Shown here piece by piece: positions 1 through 6,377 of a stretch of DNA of 8,020 nt. The stretch is from assembly GCA_020630045.1 (NCBI GenBank), contig JAHDCE010000106.1:1-8020 (forward strand), read 5' to 3'. Made by a program: the position numbers and the translations under genes. The DNA comes from Saprospiraceae bacterium (GTDB lineage Bacteria > Bacteroidota > Bacteroidia > Chitinophagales > Saprospiraceae). The notes under the pieces are model-generated. The model ran no database searches, was not told the DNA's origin, and worked only from the letters and a program-made list of their open reading frames with translations. Position 1 is the first letter of the stretch. Every line of letters begins with the position of its first letter.

Positions 1-64
1 AAGCAAAAATACCCGAAAAGCATATTCCCTGATTATTTATGGTTAGGTACTTAAATTCCGAATT

Positions 65-1099
65 ATGAAAAAAGGATGGTTTATCGCTTGTATTTTGGCT
101 TCATGTGTTTTGCTACTGGGGTTTTCAGGGGAAGACATATACACGGTAGGCAAAGAAACGCCGGTTAGACAAGTACTGGATTACTTCGGAGAATCACCCG
201 CCGCCCACGATTTGGAGGACATCACCGAAGAACAAGTCGAACAAGGACGCCAATTGGTATTTGAAGGACGGACAAAATCCTCGACAGGAAAAAAATCACG
301 CCTGCAAAGCAAGCATTTCAAATGCATCTCTTGCCACAATATGGAACGGGAACAAGCGGATTTGACATCATCCGACTCCCAAGATATTCTGGACTATGCA
401 GTAGAAAAAAATCTACCCTTATTACAAGGGAGTTCCTTGTTTGGTGTAGTAAACAGAGAAACGTTTTACAACGGAGATTATCAGAAAAAATATGCCGGCA
501 ATCCAAGAATTCGCAAAGCGAATAAGGACATCCGTGAAGCCATTCAACTCTGTGCGGTAGAATGTGCCCAAGGACGACCATTTAAAAAATGGGAATTAGA
601 AGCGGTGCTCGCCTACTTGTGGTCTTTGGAGATGAAACTGGGAGATTTGGATTTATCGGACGCCGATTATGGAATGTTGCGGAAAGCCGGGGGGGAGAAT
701 TCCCCGGAAGGGAAAAGGAAAATAATAGATTTTGTAAAGTCCAAGTATGCCCTATCGGCACCGGCGACCTTTGGTCGAACTCCCGGAGACGCCACCCAAG
801 GATACGAAGGCATCACCGGGAATCCGGAAAATGGAAAAGAAGTATATGAGCGTGGATGTTTGTATTGTCACGGAGGAAAGAAGTATTCTTTTTACGAACT
901 GGACAAAGACAAAATGACCTTCCAACATCTTCAACGCCATATCCCCAAATATGACAGGTATTCCGTTTATCAAGTCTCTCGATATGGGGCACCGTCTTAT
1001 CCGGGCAAACGGGCGTATATGCCCCAGTATCCCATAGAGCGTTTGTCGAACCAACAACTAGAGGATTTAAGGACATATATTGATGCTTCGGCGGATTGA
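65..1099 (+). CDS. Secreted c-type cytochrome with two haem-binding motifs (TsdA/SoxA-like)
   Basis: The 344-residue protein probably carries out electron transfer in the periplasm or at the envelope. It starts with a signal sequence (charged MKKG, then a hydrophobic stretch to about residue 20). An LASC sequence at 11-14 resembles a lipobox, but hydrophobic residues continue past the Cys, so soluble versus lipoprotein export is unresolved. Two haem c attachment motifs are visible: CISCH at 87-91 and CLYCH at 265-269, giving two cytochrome c domains joined by a linker around 200-250. Met319 in AYMP is a good distal ligand for the second haem. In the first domain, Cys163 and Cys167 precede QGRPF, in a context resembling the IxxCxxxxxxG[KR] region of thiosulfate dehydrogenase TsdA, where a Cys ligates haem 1. 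The fold class is secure; the substrate is not, and no sox or tsd partner gene is visible. The response regulator gene starts 34 bp downstream. Confidence 0.88.
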   Translation: MKKGWFIACILASCVLLLGFSGEDIYTVGKETPVRQVLDYFGESPAAHDLEDITEEQVEQGRQLVFEGRTKSSTGKKSRLQSKHFKCISCHNMEREQADLTSSDSQDILDYAVEKNLPLLQGSSLFGVVNRETFYNGDYQKKYAGNPRIRKANKDIREAIQLCAVECAQGRPFKKWELEAVLAYLWSLEMKLGDLDLSDADYGMLRKAGGENSPEGKRKIIDFVKSKYALSAPATFGRTPGDATQGYEGITGNPENGKEVYERGCLYCHGGKKYSFYELDKDKMTFQHLQRHIPKYDRYSVYQVSRYGAPSYPGKRAYMPQYPIERLSNQQLEDLRTYIDASAD

Positions 1100-1123
1100 G
1101 CACTGATTTTCGTATATTGTTTG
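1096..1123 (+). promoter_or_regulatory. Weak candidate Bacteroidota-type promoter for the response regulator gene
   Basis: TATTGTTTG at 1115-1123 resembles the Bacteroidota -7 element TAnnTTTG with one extra base in the spacer. A TTG at 1096-1098 could serve as part of the -33 element, but the spacing of about 16 bp is short. The element lies directly before the gene starting at 1134, leaving a leader of only a few bases. Both departures from consensus make this a low-confidence call, and cotranscription with the cytochrome gene is equally possible. Confidence 0.2.
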
Positions 1124-1133
1124 AAAAGAACCC

Positions 1134-1880
1134 ATGAAAACCATCATCATTGACGATATCGCCAAAAATCGGGAAGTACTCGTCCATTTGCTTGGAGATT
1201 ATTGTCCACAAGTAGAAATCGTCGCTGTTGCCGATAGTGTCGGAGACGGTGTTAAGGAAATCACCGGTCGTGAGTTCGATTTGTTGCTCTTGGATGTGGA
1301 AATGCCCGATGGTACCGGATTCGATTTGCTAGACCAACTCGACCATGTCGATTTTGAAGTCATCTTTGTAACGGCACATGACCAATACGCCCTTAAGGCT
1401 ATAAAATTTTGTGCATTGGACTACATCCTCAAGCCGGTTGACGTCAAGGAGTTGATACAGGCAATACATCGTGCTACGGATAAAATCAAGGAACGCCGGT
1501 CCAAGGAGCATTTAGAGCATTTATTAGTCAATATGCGGACCCCCGAAACCGCTCACCACAAAATTGCTTTACCGACCTTGGAAGGACTGGTTTTTATTAC
1601 CGTTGATAAGATTATCCGCTGTGAAGCGGATGGGAGTTATACGAAAGTCGTACTCAACGGACAACCTCCCATCGTCGCGACACGTAAAATCAAAGGATTT
1701 GAAGACCTGCTGGGAGAGTATGGTTTTTTTCGGGTACATCGCTCCCATTTGGTCAATTTGCGATACATTGAAAAATATTATCGTGGTGAAGGCGGTTATG
1801 TAAGTCTGAGCGACGGCACATCAGTAGATGTTTCACGAAGGAAAAAAGAACAATTTTTAGAAAAATTGAGAAGTCTTTGA
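1134..1880 (+). CDS. LytTR-family two-component response regulator
   Basis: This 248-residue cytoplasmic protein is a DNA-binding response regulator. Residues 1-120 form a receiver domain. The acidic pair is Asp7-Asp8, the phosphoacceptor is Asp54 (in LLLLDVEMPDG), the switch Thr is Thr80 (FVTAHD) and the conserved Lys is Lys100 (ILKPVD), so phosphorylation competence looks intact. Residues about 143-247 form a LytTR DNA-binding domain, with the characteristic IIRCEADGSYTKV stretch near 160-172 and FFRVHRSHLVNL near 198-209. The length is normal for the LytR/AlgR family. Partners are usually LytS-type histidine kinases with a His_kinase domain; none is present in this window, so the kinase is encoded elsewhere or lies left of the window. 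The targets are unknown; neighbouring genes are candidates by position only. Confidence 0.95.
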   Translation: MKTIIIDDIAKNREVLVHLLGDYCPQVEIVAVADSVGDGVKEITGREFDLLLLDVEMPDGTGFDLLDQLDHVDFEVIFVTAHDQYALKAIKFCALDYILKPVDVKELIQAIHRATDKIKERRSKEHLEHLLVNMRTPETAHHKIALPTLEGLVFITVDKIIRCEADGSYTKVVLNGQPPIVATRKIKGFEDLLGEYGFFRVHRSHLVNLRYIEKYYRGEGGYVSLSDGTSVDVSRRKKEQFLEKLRSL

Positions 1881-1938
1881 CCGGACTGCAACCATTCAGG
1901 AGAGCTGTTGTCATTCCCTACAACAAACCATTATACAA

Positions 1939-2526
1939 ATGGCCGCTGAAAAATTAATTAAATCGCTGCCGTTGAACGAGAGCCATCCGCATACAACTTT
2001 AGTTAAAGATTGCCTGACGGGCGACCGCAAGGCACAGTATAGGTTGTATCGGTTGTACAATAAGGCGATGTTCAACACATGCCTCCGGATGCTTAACAGC
2101 CGGGAAGATGCAGAAGACGTCCTTCAAAATTCATTTGTCGACGTTTTCATGAAGTTGCACATGTATCGAGGTGATGCCACCATCGGTGCTTGGATCAAGC
2201 GTATCGTTATCAATAACTGTATCAATTTCTTGAAAAAGAAAAGGATTGCAATCACCGAATTGAAATCGGATCGAGTAGCGAGTATTCCCGAAACGAAGGA
2301 AAGCGAACTACAACTCGATGTGACGAAATTGAACGAGGCATTATCCAGCTTGCCCAATGGGTACCGAATCGTTTTCACACTTTATGCGATTGAAGGTTAC
2401 GACCATCAGGAAATAGCCGATATTATCGGAACTTCGGTTTCGACATCGAAGTCGCAGTACAGTAGGGCAAAAAAGAAATTAAAGGATTTACTCAACGATA
2501 GGCAACAACTACTTCAACAGCCATGA
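1939..2526 (+). CDS. ECF-family RNA polymerase sigma factor (sigma-70 family)
   Basis: A 195-residue sigma factor that should direct core RNA polymerase to a dedicated promoter set. Region 2 spans about residues 22-103 and includes the DAEDVLQNSFVDVF core-binding helix (57-70) and the GAWIKRIVINNCINFLKKK segment (83-101) expected to melt and read the -10 element. Region 4 spans about 127-186, with the helix-turn-helix HQEIADIIGTSVSTSKSQYSRAKKKL at 156-181 for -35 recognition. Regions 1.1 and 3 are absent, as in ECF members. The frame upstream of the ATG is open but contains no ATG, GTG or TTG back to the previous gene, which supports this start. There is no clear Shine-Dalgarno sequence. The stop codon overlaps the next gene by 4 bp (ATGA), implying translational coupling with its probable anti-sigma factor. 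Confidence 0.95.
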   Translation: MAAEKLIKSLPLNESHPHTTLVKDCLTGDRKAQYRLYRLYNKAMFNTCLRMLNSREDAEDVLQNSFVDVFMKLHMYRGDATIGAWIKRIVINNCINFLKKKRIAITELKSDRVASIPETKESELQLDVTKLNEALSSLPNGYRIVFTLYAIEGYDHQEIADIIGTSVSTSKSQYSRAKKKLKDLLNDRQQLLQQP

Positions 2527-3083
2527 GCAAAGACAAACTAGAAAGATTTATTGACAACCACAGAGAGGAGTTGGATACAGAAATCCCCTCTTTGCATATC
2601 TGGAAGGAAATTGATTCCCAAATCAATCCTAAACAGAAATCAGGTTATTCTCCAAAGGGGATGACCCGTGTTGCAGCAGGTATCGCATTACTTGTCATCG
2701 GTAGCTTTTTTACATTCCATTGGGTGTCCTCCGCTAATTCAGCATCGACTACTCAATCCATTTCTGTTGCGGACATGAGTTCAGAATTGGAAGAAGCCGG
2801 CATGTTTTATTCGGATAGAATCAATAGAAGCAAGGCCAGATTAATATCATTAGGGCATCGCGATGCAAATGTTTATCGGGACTTGGTTCAAATGGAGCAA
2901 CAGTTCGAGGAATTACAGAAAGAATGGAATGAAAATCCGGTCAAATCCAACGACCATTTGACCAATGCCATGATTAATAATTATCGTAACCGGGCGGATT
3001 TATTAGAACGGGTCATCAATCAAGTAGAAAGAAGGAGAGGACGAACCAATTCATTCGCTAGGCCGGCTGTTAATTATGAATAA
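2523..3083 (+). CDS. Single-pass membrane protein, probable anti-sigma factor
   Basis: A 186-residue protein whose ATG overlaps the sigma factor stop codon, the usual arrangement for a cognate anti-sigma factor. Residues 1-45 are hydrophilic and presumably cytoplasmic; they include FIDNHREELDTEIP, which resembles the N-terminal pattern of short Bacteroidota proteins that follow ECF sigma genes. A single hydrophobic helix lies at about 48-68 (AAGIALLVIGSFFTF). The remaining 115 or so residues would be periplasmic and are rich in Glu, Gln, Arg and Asn, with likely long helices around 84-135 and 145-172. The HxxxCxxC zinc-binding motif of the ZAS anti-sigma class is absent; the protein has no Cys at all. 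The anti-sigma role rests on gene order and topology, not on a recognised domain, so sensing or scaffolding functions remain possible. Confidence 0.7.
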   Translation: MSKDKLERFIDNHREELDTEIPSLHIWKEIDSQINPKQKSGYSPKGMTRVAAGIALLVIGSFFTFHWVSSANSASTTQSISVADMSSELEEAGMFYSDRINRSKARLISLGHRDANVYRDLVQMEQQFEELQKEWNENPVKSNDHLTNAMINNYRNRADLLERVINQVERRRGRTNSFARPAVNYE

Positions 3084-3127
3084 AGAGGATGATTGACTGG
3101 GCGTTATTTCGCCAATATGCCATTTAA

Positions 3128-4066
3128 ATGAAAACAGGAACAAGCACACTAATTTTTATAGTTTTCTTCATGAATTCCATTTTCGGTCAATTGATATTTG
3201 TTGATAAAGCATTTACTGATGAAAAAGAGTGGAGGTTGAACTTTAAGTTGGGCAATGCTTATTTCTCTAAATCATACAATTTTTGTTCAAAATGTATGGA
3301 CGAATTGATAAGTATGACAGACGATATGGACAAGCGTGTTTTAGAGTATGGAATAGAATGTTACGATAAGACTTACCAAAAGCATAAGATAGAAAAGCTG
3401 ATAAAGGAAGGACATTTAGATGACTTCACAGTAAAGGAGAAATGTGAAATGGAACTGTCCACCGAGATTAAATCATTGTCATTTTTTAGCGAATGTAATG
3501 AAACTGGTGCGACAGCTAAAAAGCCTGAAATAGTGTCCAAACCCGAATTACGCGACGAATTGATCAATATGTTAATTGCGGATCAGTATTATCGCTCCCC
3601 TTTTATCTTGTCTTATTTATATGACCTAGGTTATGAAACTCATAATGAATTCCTTGAAAAACGAACAAGGAAAGCCTTAGACTCAATCAATCAAATTAAA
3701 CTAAAAAGGATTTTAACGGAACATGGTTTTCCTGAAAAAGAGGAGGTCGGGAAATGGGCGATGGAAGGAGTGTATTTAATTATTCAACATGCACCACTCG
3801 AATTGCAGCTAAAATATGAAACTCGAATACACCAAGCATTTGAAAAAGGAGACTTGAATAGCCACAACTATGCTGCGATGATTGACAGGCTGGAAATAAA
3901 AAAAGGCAATCGACAGATTTATGGTACACAGGATAAGATGAATGATGAGGGTAAGTCTGTATTAGCCCCATTGGCCAATCCAGAAAAAGTAAACGAAAAA
4001 AGAATGACCATTGGTTTGATGCCATTGGAAAGTTATATGCTACAATTCGATATCAAACATGAATGA
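3128..4066 (+). CDS. Secreted DUF6624 domain protein of unknown function
   Basis: A 312-residue protein with an N-terminal signal sequence (hydrophobic 7-19, probable cleavage after FG at 19-20, leaving Gln21). From about residue 140 it matches the DUF6624 pattern as I remember it: ADQYYR (151-156), HGFP (199-202), YLIIQHAPLE (216-225), DRLEIKKGNRQIYGTQ (253-268) and a final KRMTIGLMPLESY (291-303). The conserved Asp152-Gln153, Gln220-His221, Asp253-Arg254 and Gln268 would be first candidates for an active or binding site, although no activity is known to me. The N-terminal part (21-135) is less recognisable and carries CxxC at 53-56 plus Cys78, Cys106 and Cys123. The gene lies 44 bp after the probable anti-sigma gene and 29 bp before the DUF4097 gene. 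Four sampled 60-base lines average about 36% GC against about 44% on two lines of the next gene, hinting at a different origin. Confidence 0.82.
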   Translation: MKTGTSTLIFIVFFMNSIFGQLIFVDKAFTDEKEWRLNFKLGNAYFSKSYNFCSKCMDELISMTDDMDKRVLEYGIECYDKTYQKHKIEKLIKEGHLDDFTVKEKCEMELSTEIKSLSFFSECNETGATAKKPEIVSKPELRDELINMLIADQYYRSPFILSYLYDLGYETHNEFLEKRTRKALDSINQIKLKRILTEHGFPEKEEVGKWAMEGVYLIIQHAPLELQLKYETRIHQAFEKGDLNSHNYAAMIDRLEIKKGNRQIYGTQDKMNDEGKSVLAPLANPEKVNEKRMTIGLMPLESYMLQFDIKHE

Positions 4067-4095
4067 TGGCATCCTAATGTTGAAAATATTTTGAA

Positions 4096-5226
4096 ATGAA
4101 AACACATTTAACCATTATCATATTAGCATTGTTCGGATTCCAATCCGTAACCGCGACGACACCTAACCGAAAGGAGTTCGTTAAGGAAATGCATGAAACA
4201 TTCTCCTTGTTACCAGGAGGTGAGTTTATCCTAAAAAATAAGCATGGTAGAGTCGAAATCTCCACTTGGGATAAAAATGAAATTGATGTCGAAGTCAAAA
4301 TCATCGTCCGGTCTTCGGATGAAACACGAGCACAAAAAACCCTAGAACGAATCACCGTCGAGTTTGAAGCCGAACCGGACAAAGTTTGGGCGACCACCAT
4401 CATTGAGCAGATGACCGTCAAGCAAAACTCTTGGTCTTGGATGACCGGAGGAAGTGGCCGTTTCAAACCCGATGACTTTGAAGTAAATTACTTGGTTCGT
4501 ATGCCGGCTTCCGCCAATTTGGATCTGTATAACAAATACGGAGACTCCTTCGTAGGTGCATTGCAAGGAGCCGTCAATGCAGAAATCGGTCATGGGAATT
4601 TTCGATTGGAAGAAGCCCAAAACCTTCATTTGATGGCAGCTTATGGCGATGCGACGATTAACCATGCGACTTCCATCGTTTCTGATATGAAGTATTCGAC
4701 ACTCAGGGTTCGGGAAGCTGACGAGGTAGATATGACCACAAAATATTCTAAGGTATATTTAGACAATGTAGGTTCGGTAAGAACCATCACAAAATACGAT
4801 GAATACAATATCGAACGAGCAAAATCCATCCGGGCAGAAGGCAAATACGATCGATTTACCATTGACTATGTGGAGCGCATTTTGGCCAGTGGACGCTATA
4901 CGGATTATACCATTGACACCCTAAAAACATTCGCCGATTTCGTACTGAACTATGGAGGTATGCGTGTGGAATATGTCGATCAAGAATTCGAAAGCGTATT
5001 GGTGGATGCAAGTTATGCCAATTGTCGTTTAAATACGGCTCCGGCCACTTCCTTTACAGTAAATGCTACATCGTCTTTCGGAGACATCGGCCTGCCTCAA
5101 AACCACGAAGTGACCTATAAAAGAGAAAGTGGACAATCCGAACGGATAGAGGCCAAAATCGGCGAGTCATCAACGACAAAGCTCATCAAAATCAAGGTCA
5201 ATTACGGAGATATAAAGGTGCACTAG
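4096..5226 (+). CDS. Secreted DUF4097-type beta-repeat (putative adhesin-like) protein
   Basis: A 376-residue exported protein with a classic signal peptide (MKTHLTIIILALFGFQSVTA, likely cleaved after Ala20). Residues 35-140 read as a beta-rich entry domain with alternating strands (GRVEISTWDKNEIDVEVKI, 51-69). After NLDLYNKYGD (141-150) the chain becomes a ladder of short strands, each carrying an aromatic-Gly/Asp turn such as KYGD, AYGD, KYDE, RYTD, NYGG, SFGD and NYGD, and it ends in KVNYGDIKVH. That layout fits the DUF4097/DUF2807 group of solenoid-like proteins, which in Bacteroidota often follow ECF sigma and anti-sigma genes. Adhesin is only the family's nominal label; no ligand is evident. 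One Cys is present (Cys310). The gene is the last of the + strand run and is followed 18 bp later by a strong terminator, so it probably shares the sigma factor operon. Confidence 0.85.
   Translation: MKTHLTIIILALFGFQSVTATTPNRKEFVKEMHETFSLLPGGEFILKNKHGRVEISTWDKNEIDVEVKIIVRSSDETRAQKTLERITVEFEAEPDKVWATTIIEQMTVKQNSWSWMTGGSGRFKPDDFEVNYLVRMPASANLDLYNKYGDSFVGALQGAVNAEIGHGNFRLEEAQNLHLMAAYGDATINHATSIVSDMKYSTLRVREADEVDMTTKYSKVYLDNVGSVRTITKYDEYNIERAKSIRAEGKYDRFTIDYVERILASGRYTDYTIDTLKTFADFVLNYGGMRVEYVDQEFESVLVDASYANCRLNTAPATSFTVNATSSFGDIGLPQNHEVTYKRESGQSERIEAKIGESSTTKLIKIKVNYGDIKVH
4528..4959 (+). repeat. Strict 17-residue (51-nt) protein repeat inside the DUF4097 gene
   Basis: Aromatic residues of the turn motif sit at protein positions Tyr148, His166, Tyr183, Tyr200, Tyr217, Tyr234, Tyr251, Tyr268 and Tyr286. 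The steps are 18, then 17 six times, then 18. Further copies at Tyr307, Phe328 and Tyr370 follow with steps of 21, 21 and 42. The preceding residue is often Lys and the following pair is often Gly-Asp or Asp-acidic. The periodicity is protein-level; the DNA has diverged and is not a simple tandem repeat. It suggests stacked beta-rungs of constant length. Confidence 0.8.
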
Positions 5227-5244
5227 TTATTTTAAAACAAACTG

Positions 5245-5297
5245 AGAATAAAAAATCCTCGTCCCGAAAATTCTTTGGAACGAGGATTTTTTATTCT
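5245..5297. terminator. Bidirectional intrinsic terminator between convergent genes
   Basis: Perfect 18-bp inverted arms lie at 5245-5262 and 5280-5297, built on AATCCTCGT and ACGAGGATT. After one mismatch, inner pairs (5264-5268 with 5274-5278, one of them G-T) extend the stem and leave a loop of about five bases. Each arm contains a run of six T on its outgoing strand after the GC-rich core, so the structure can end transcription in both directions. It lies 18 bp after the DUF4097 stop codon and contains the TAA stop codon of mobA (complement of 5291-5293), so the mobA coding end is part of the hairpin. Confidence 0.93.
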
Positions 5298-5839
5298 GGT
5301 TCATTGAGGTTGCCCATCCTTTCCGGCCAAGGAGAAATGATGGATTGTATATCCGCTTGTCGCAATAATTTACTAGGACTTCGTTCCCCTTTTTGGAATG
5401 CATGCGAAATCGTATGTAGGAAAACAGGTTCATAAATAGACAGGAGCGGTTCTATGAATCCATCCTTGTTTTTGAAACATGTCGCCGCCTTGTCAGGGCT
5501 TCTTTCCGAAATTAAAAACTTCAAAATTTCCCCGTCCAAATCAGGCATATCACAAGGAGCGATGAGCCAAGCGACCTTAGGAAAATATTCATGAGCGGTG
5601 AGTATCGCTCCTAGGGGCCCACTGTCCGGATATCGGTCTGTCAAATAGCCCTGGGTTTCCCTTCCGGGAAATTGACTCGCGTTGATGGAGATGTATGTTT
5701 TGCTACAAAATTGCTCTAGAAGGGATGCTGTATATTCTCGATGGGGCACACCATGATAAGGAATCAATCCTTTATCGCGACCCATTCGGCGGCTTTTTCC
5801 ACCGGCCAATACCAGACCATACAAATCAGGCGTCATCAC
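5291..5839 (-). CDS. mobA: Molybdenum cofactor guanylyltransferase MobA
   Basis: A 182-residue cytoplasmic enzyme that transfers GMP from GTP to molybdenum-molybdopterin, forming the guanine dinucleotide cofactor used by DMSO-reductase-family enzymes. The NTP-transferase Rossmann-like fold is clear: the nucleotide-binding loop LAGGKSRRMGRDKG lies at 11-24 with Lys23 in the conserved place, DSGPLG at 72-77 is the next family motif, and APCDMP at 94-99 holds the metal-binding Asp97. EPLLSIY (130-136) and the terminal NLNEPE (177-182, compare NxNTP) are also typical. The length is close to the usual 190-200. Its start overlaps the moaC end by 14 bp, so the two are coupled; Met2, 3 bp further in, is an equally possible start. 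A related cytidylyltransferase (MocA) is less likely given the C-terminal motif. The stop codon lies inside the shared terminator. Confidence 0.9.
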   Translation of the reverse strand: MMTPDLYGLVLAGGKSRRMGRDKGLIPYHGVPHREYTASLLEQFCSKTYISINASQFPGRETQGYLTDRYPDSGPLGAILTAHEYFPKVAWLIAPCDMPDLDGEILKFLISERSPDKAATCFKNKDGFIEPLLSIYEPVFLHTISHAFQKGERSPSKLLRQADIQSIISPWPERMGNLNEPE

Positions 5840-6314
5840 GTTTAAAATCCCGTTTTCCCCCTGTTTTTTCCATCAAACAAGTTTCCTTAATGATGATGTC
5901 ATGAGAGAATGCTTTGCACATATCGTAAATCGTCAAGGCAGCGATAGAAGCGCCGACCAGGGCTTCCATTTCCACGCCTGTTTTGGCAGTCAATGAAGCC
6001 GTACAATCCACTTCGATTTCCTTGTTTGTATTGATGCGGATATCCACCGTACAATTGTCTAATCCTAGGGGATGACATAAAGGAATGAGTTCCCCTGTTT
6101 TTTTCGCGGCCATGATACCCGCCAAAATCGCGGTTCTGAAAACCGGCCCTTTCTTGGTTTGGATATCTTCGTTTTCAAGTAAATCGAAAACATTTTCCGG
6201 AAGGATGATGGTACTTCGTGCTTTGGCCGTTCTACGGGTCACCGGTTTTTTGCCGATATCGACCATAGAGGGGTTGCCCTTGTCGTCCAAATGTGTCAGT
6301 TTATTATTATCCAT
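5826..6314 (-). CDS. moaC: Cyclic pyranopterin monophosphate synthase MoaC
   Basis: This enzyme converts 3',8-cyclo-7,8-dihydro-GTP, made by MoaA, into cyclic pyranopterin monophosphate, the second step of molybdopterin synthesis. The start chosen at 6314 gives 162 residues, matching the usual length near 160; an upstream in-frame ATG at 6338 would add eight unconserved residues. Numbered from 6314, the family signatures are MVDIGKKPVTRRTAKA (17-32), KKGPVFRTA (54-62), LCHPL (79-83, His81), KTGVEMEAL (111-119) and ALTIYDMCKA (126-135, Asp131 and Lys134), with GGKRDF near the end. The KKG lysine (Lys55), Asp131 and Lys134 correspond to the catalytic positions known in the E. coli enzyme. The gene is first in a two-gene unit with mobA. 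moaA, moaD, moaE and mogA are not in the window. Confidence 0.95.
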   Translation of the reverse strand: MDNNKLTHLDDKGNPSMVDIGKKPVTRRTAKARSTIILPENVFDLLENEDIQTKKGPVFRTAILAGIMAAKKTGELIPLCHPLGLDNCTVDIRINTNKEIEVDCTASLTAKTGVEMEALVGASIAALTIYDMCKAFSHDIIIKETCLMEKTGGKRDFKRDDA

Positions 6315-6377
6315 TGAAATAACTTGGAAACGGTTCAAAAAATGTATGTAATTTGCAGTAGAATATACTTAAATATC
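6315..6377. promoter_or_regulatory. Divergent intergenic region, probable promoters of moaC and the DUF3467 gene
   Basis: This 63-bp AT-rich gap separates two divergent start codons, so both promoters should lie here. On the + strand, TAATTTG at 6349-6355 is one base short of the Bacteroidota -7 consensus TAnnTTTG, with TTG at 6324-6326 as a possible -33 element 22 bp upstream. On the - strand, TACATTTT (complement of 6339-6346) matches seven of eight consensus positions and would give a leader of roughly 20 bases. No operator palindrome or riboswitch-sized leader is present; in particular there is no room for a Moco riboswitch. Confidence 0.35.

Noticed and set aside
752..1211. Long antisense open frames opposite the cytochrome and response regulator genes
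   Set aside because: They lie opposite well-recognised genes, have no recognisable domain and read as low-quality protein; they are shadows of the coding strand.
1898..1904. AGGAGAG as a Shine-Dalgarno sequence for the sigma factor
   Set aside because: It lies about 35 bases before the ATG and no start codon is in frame between them.
1906..1925. Hairpin TGTTGT-8 nt-ACAACA before the sigma factor gene as a terminator or operator
   Set aside because: Only six, mostly AT-type pairs, no T-run after it, and no second copy elsewhere; chance is sufficient.
3100..3113. Small GGCG/CGCC hairpin between the membrane protein and DUF6624 genes
   Set aside because: Four base pairs with a six-base loop and no U-tract; too weak to call a terminator or attenuator.
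4082..4095. TATTTTG just before the DUF4097 gene as its own promoter
   Set aside because: It is one base short of the consensus and only about five bases from the ATG, leaving no room for a leader; cotranscription is simpler.
6315..6338. Eight extra N-terminal residues for MoaC
   Set aside because: The start at 6314 gives the normal family length, and the extra residues have no counterpart in MoaC proteins I know.
6324..6377. Longer N-terminus for the DUF3467 protein from the ATG at 6324
   Set aside because: The 18 added residues do not resemble the family and would occupy the divergent promoter region.
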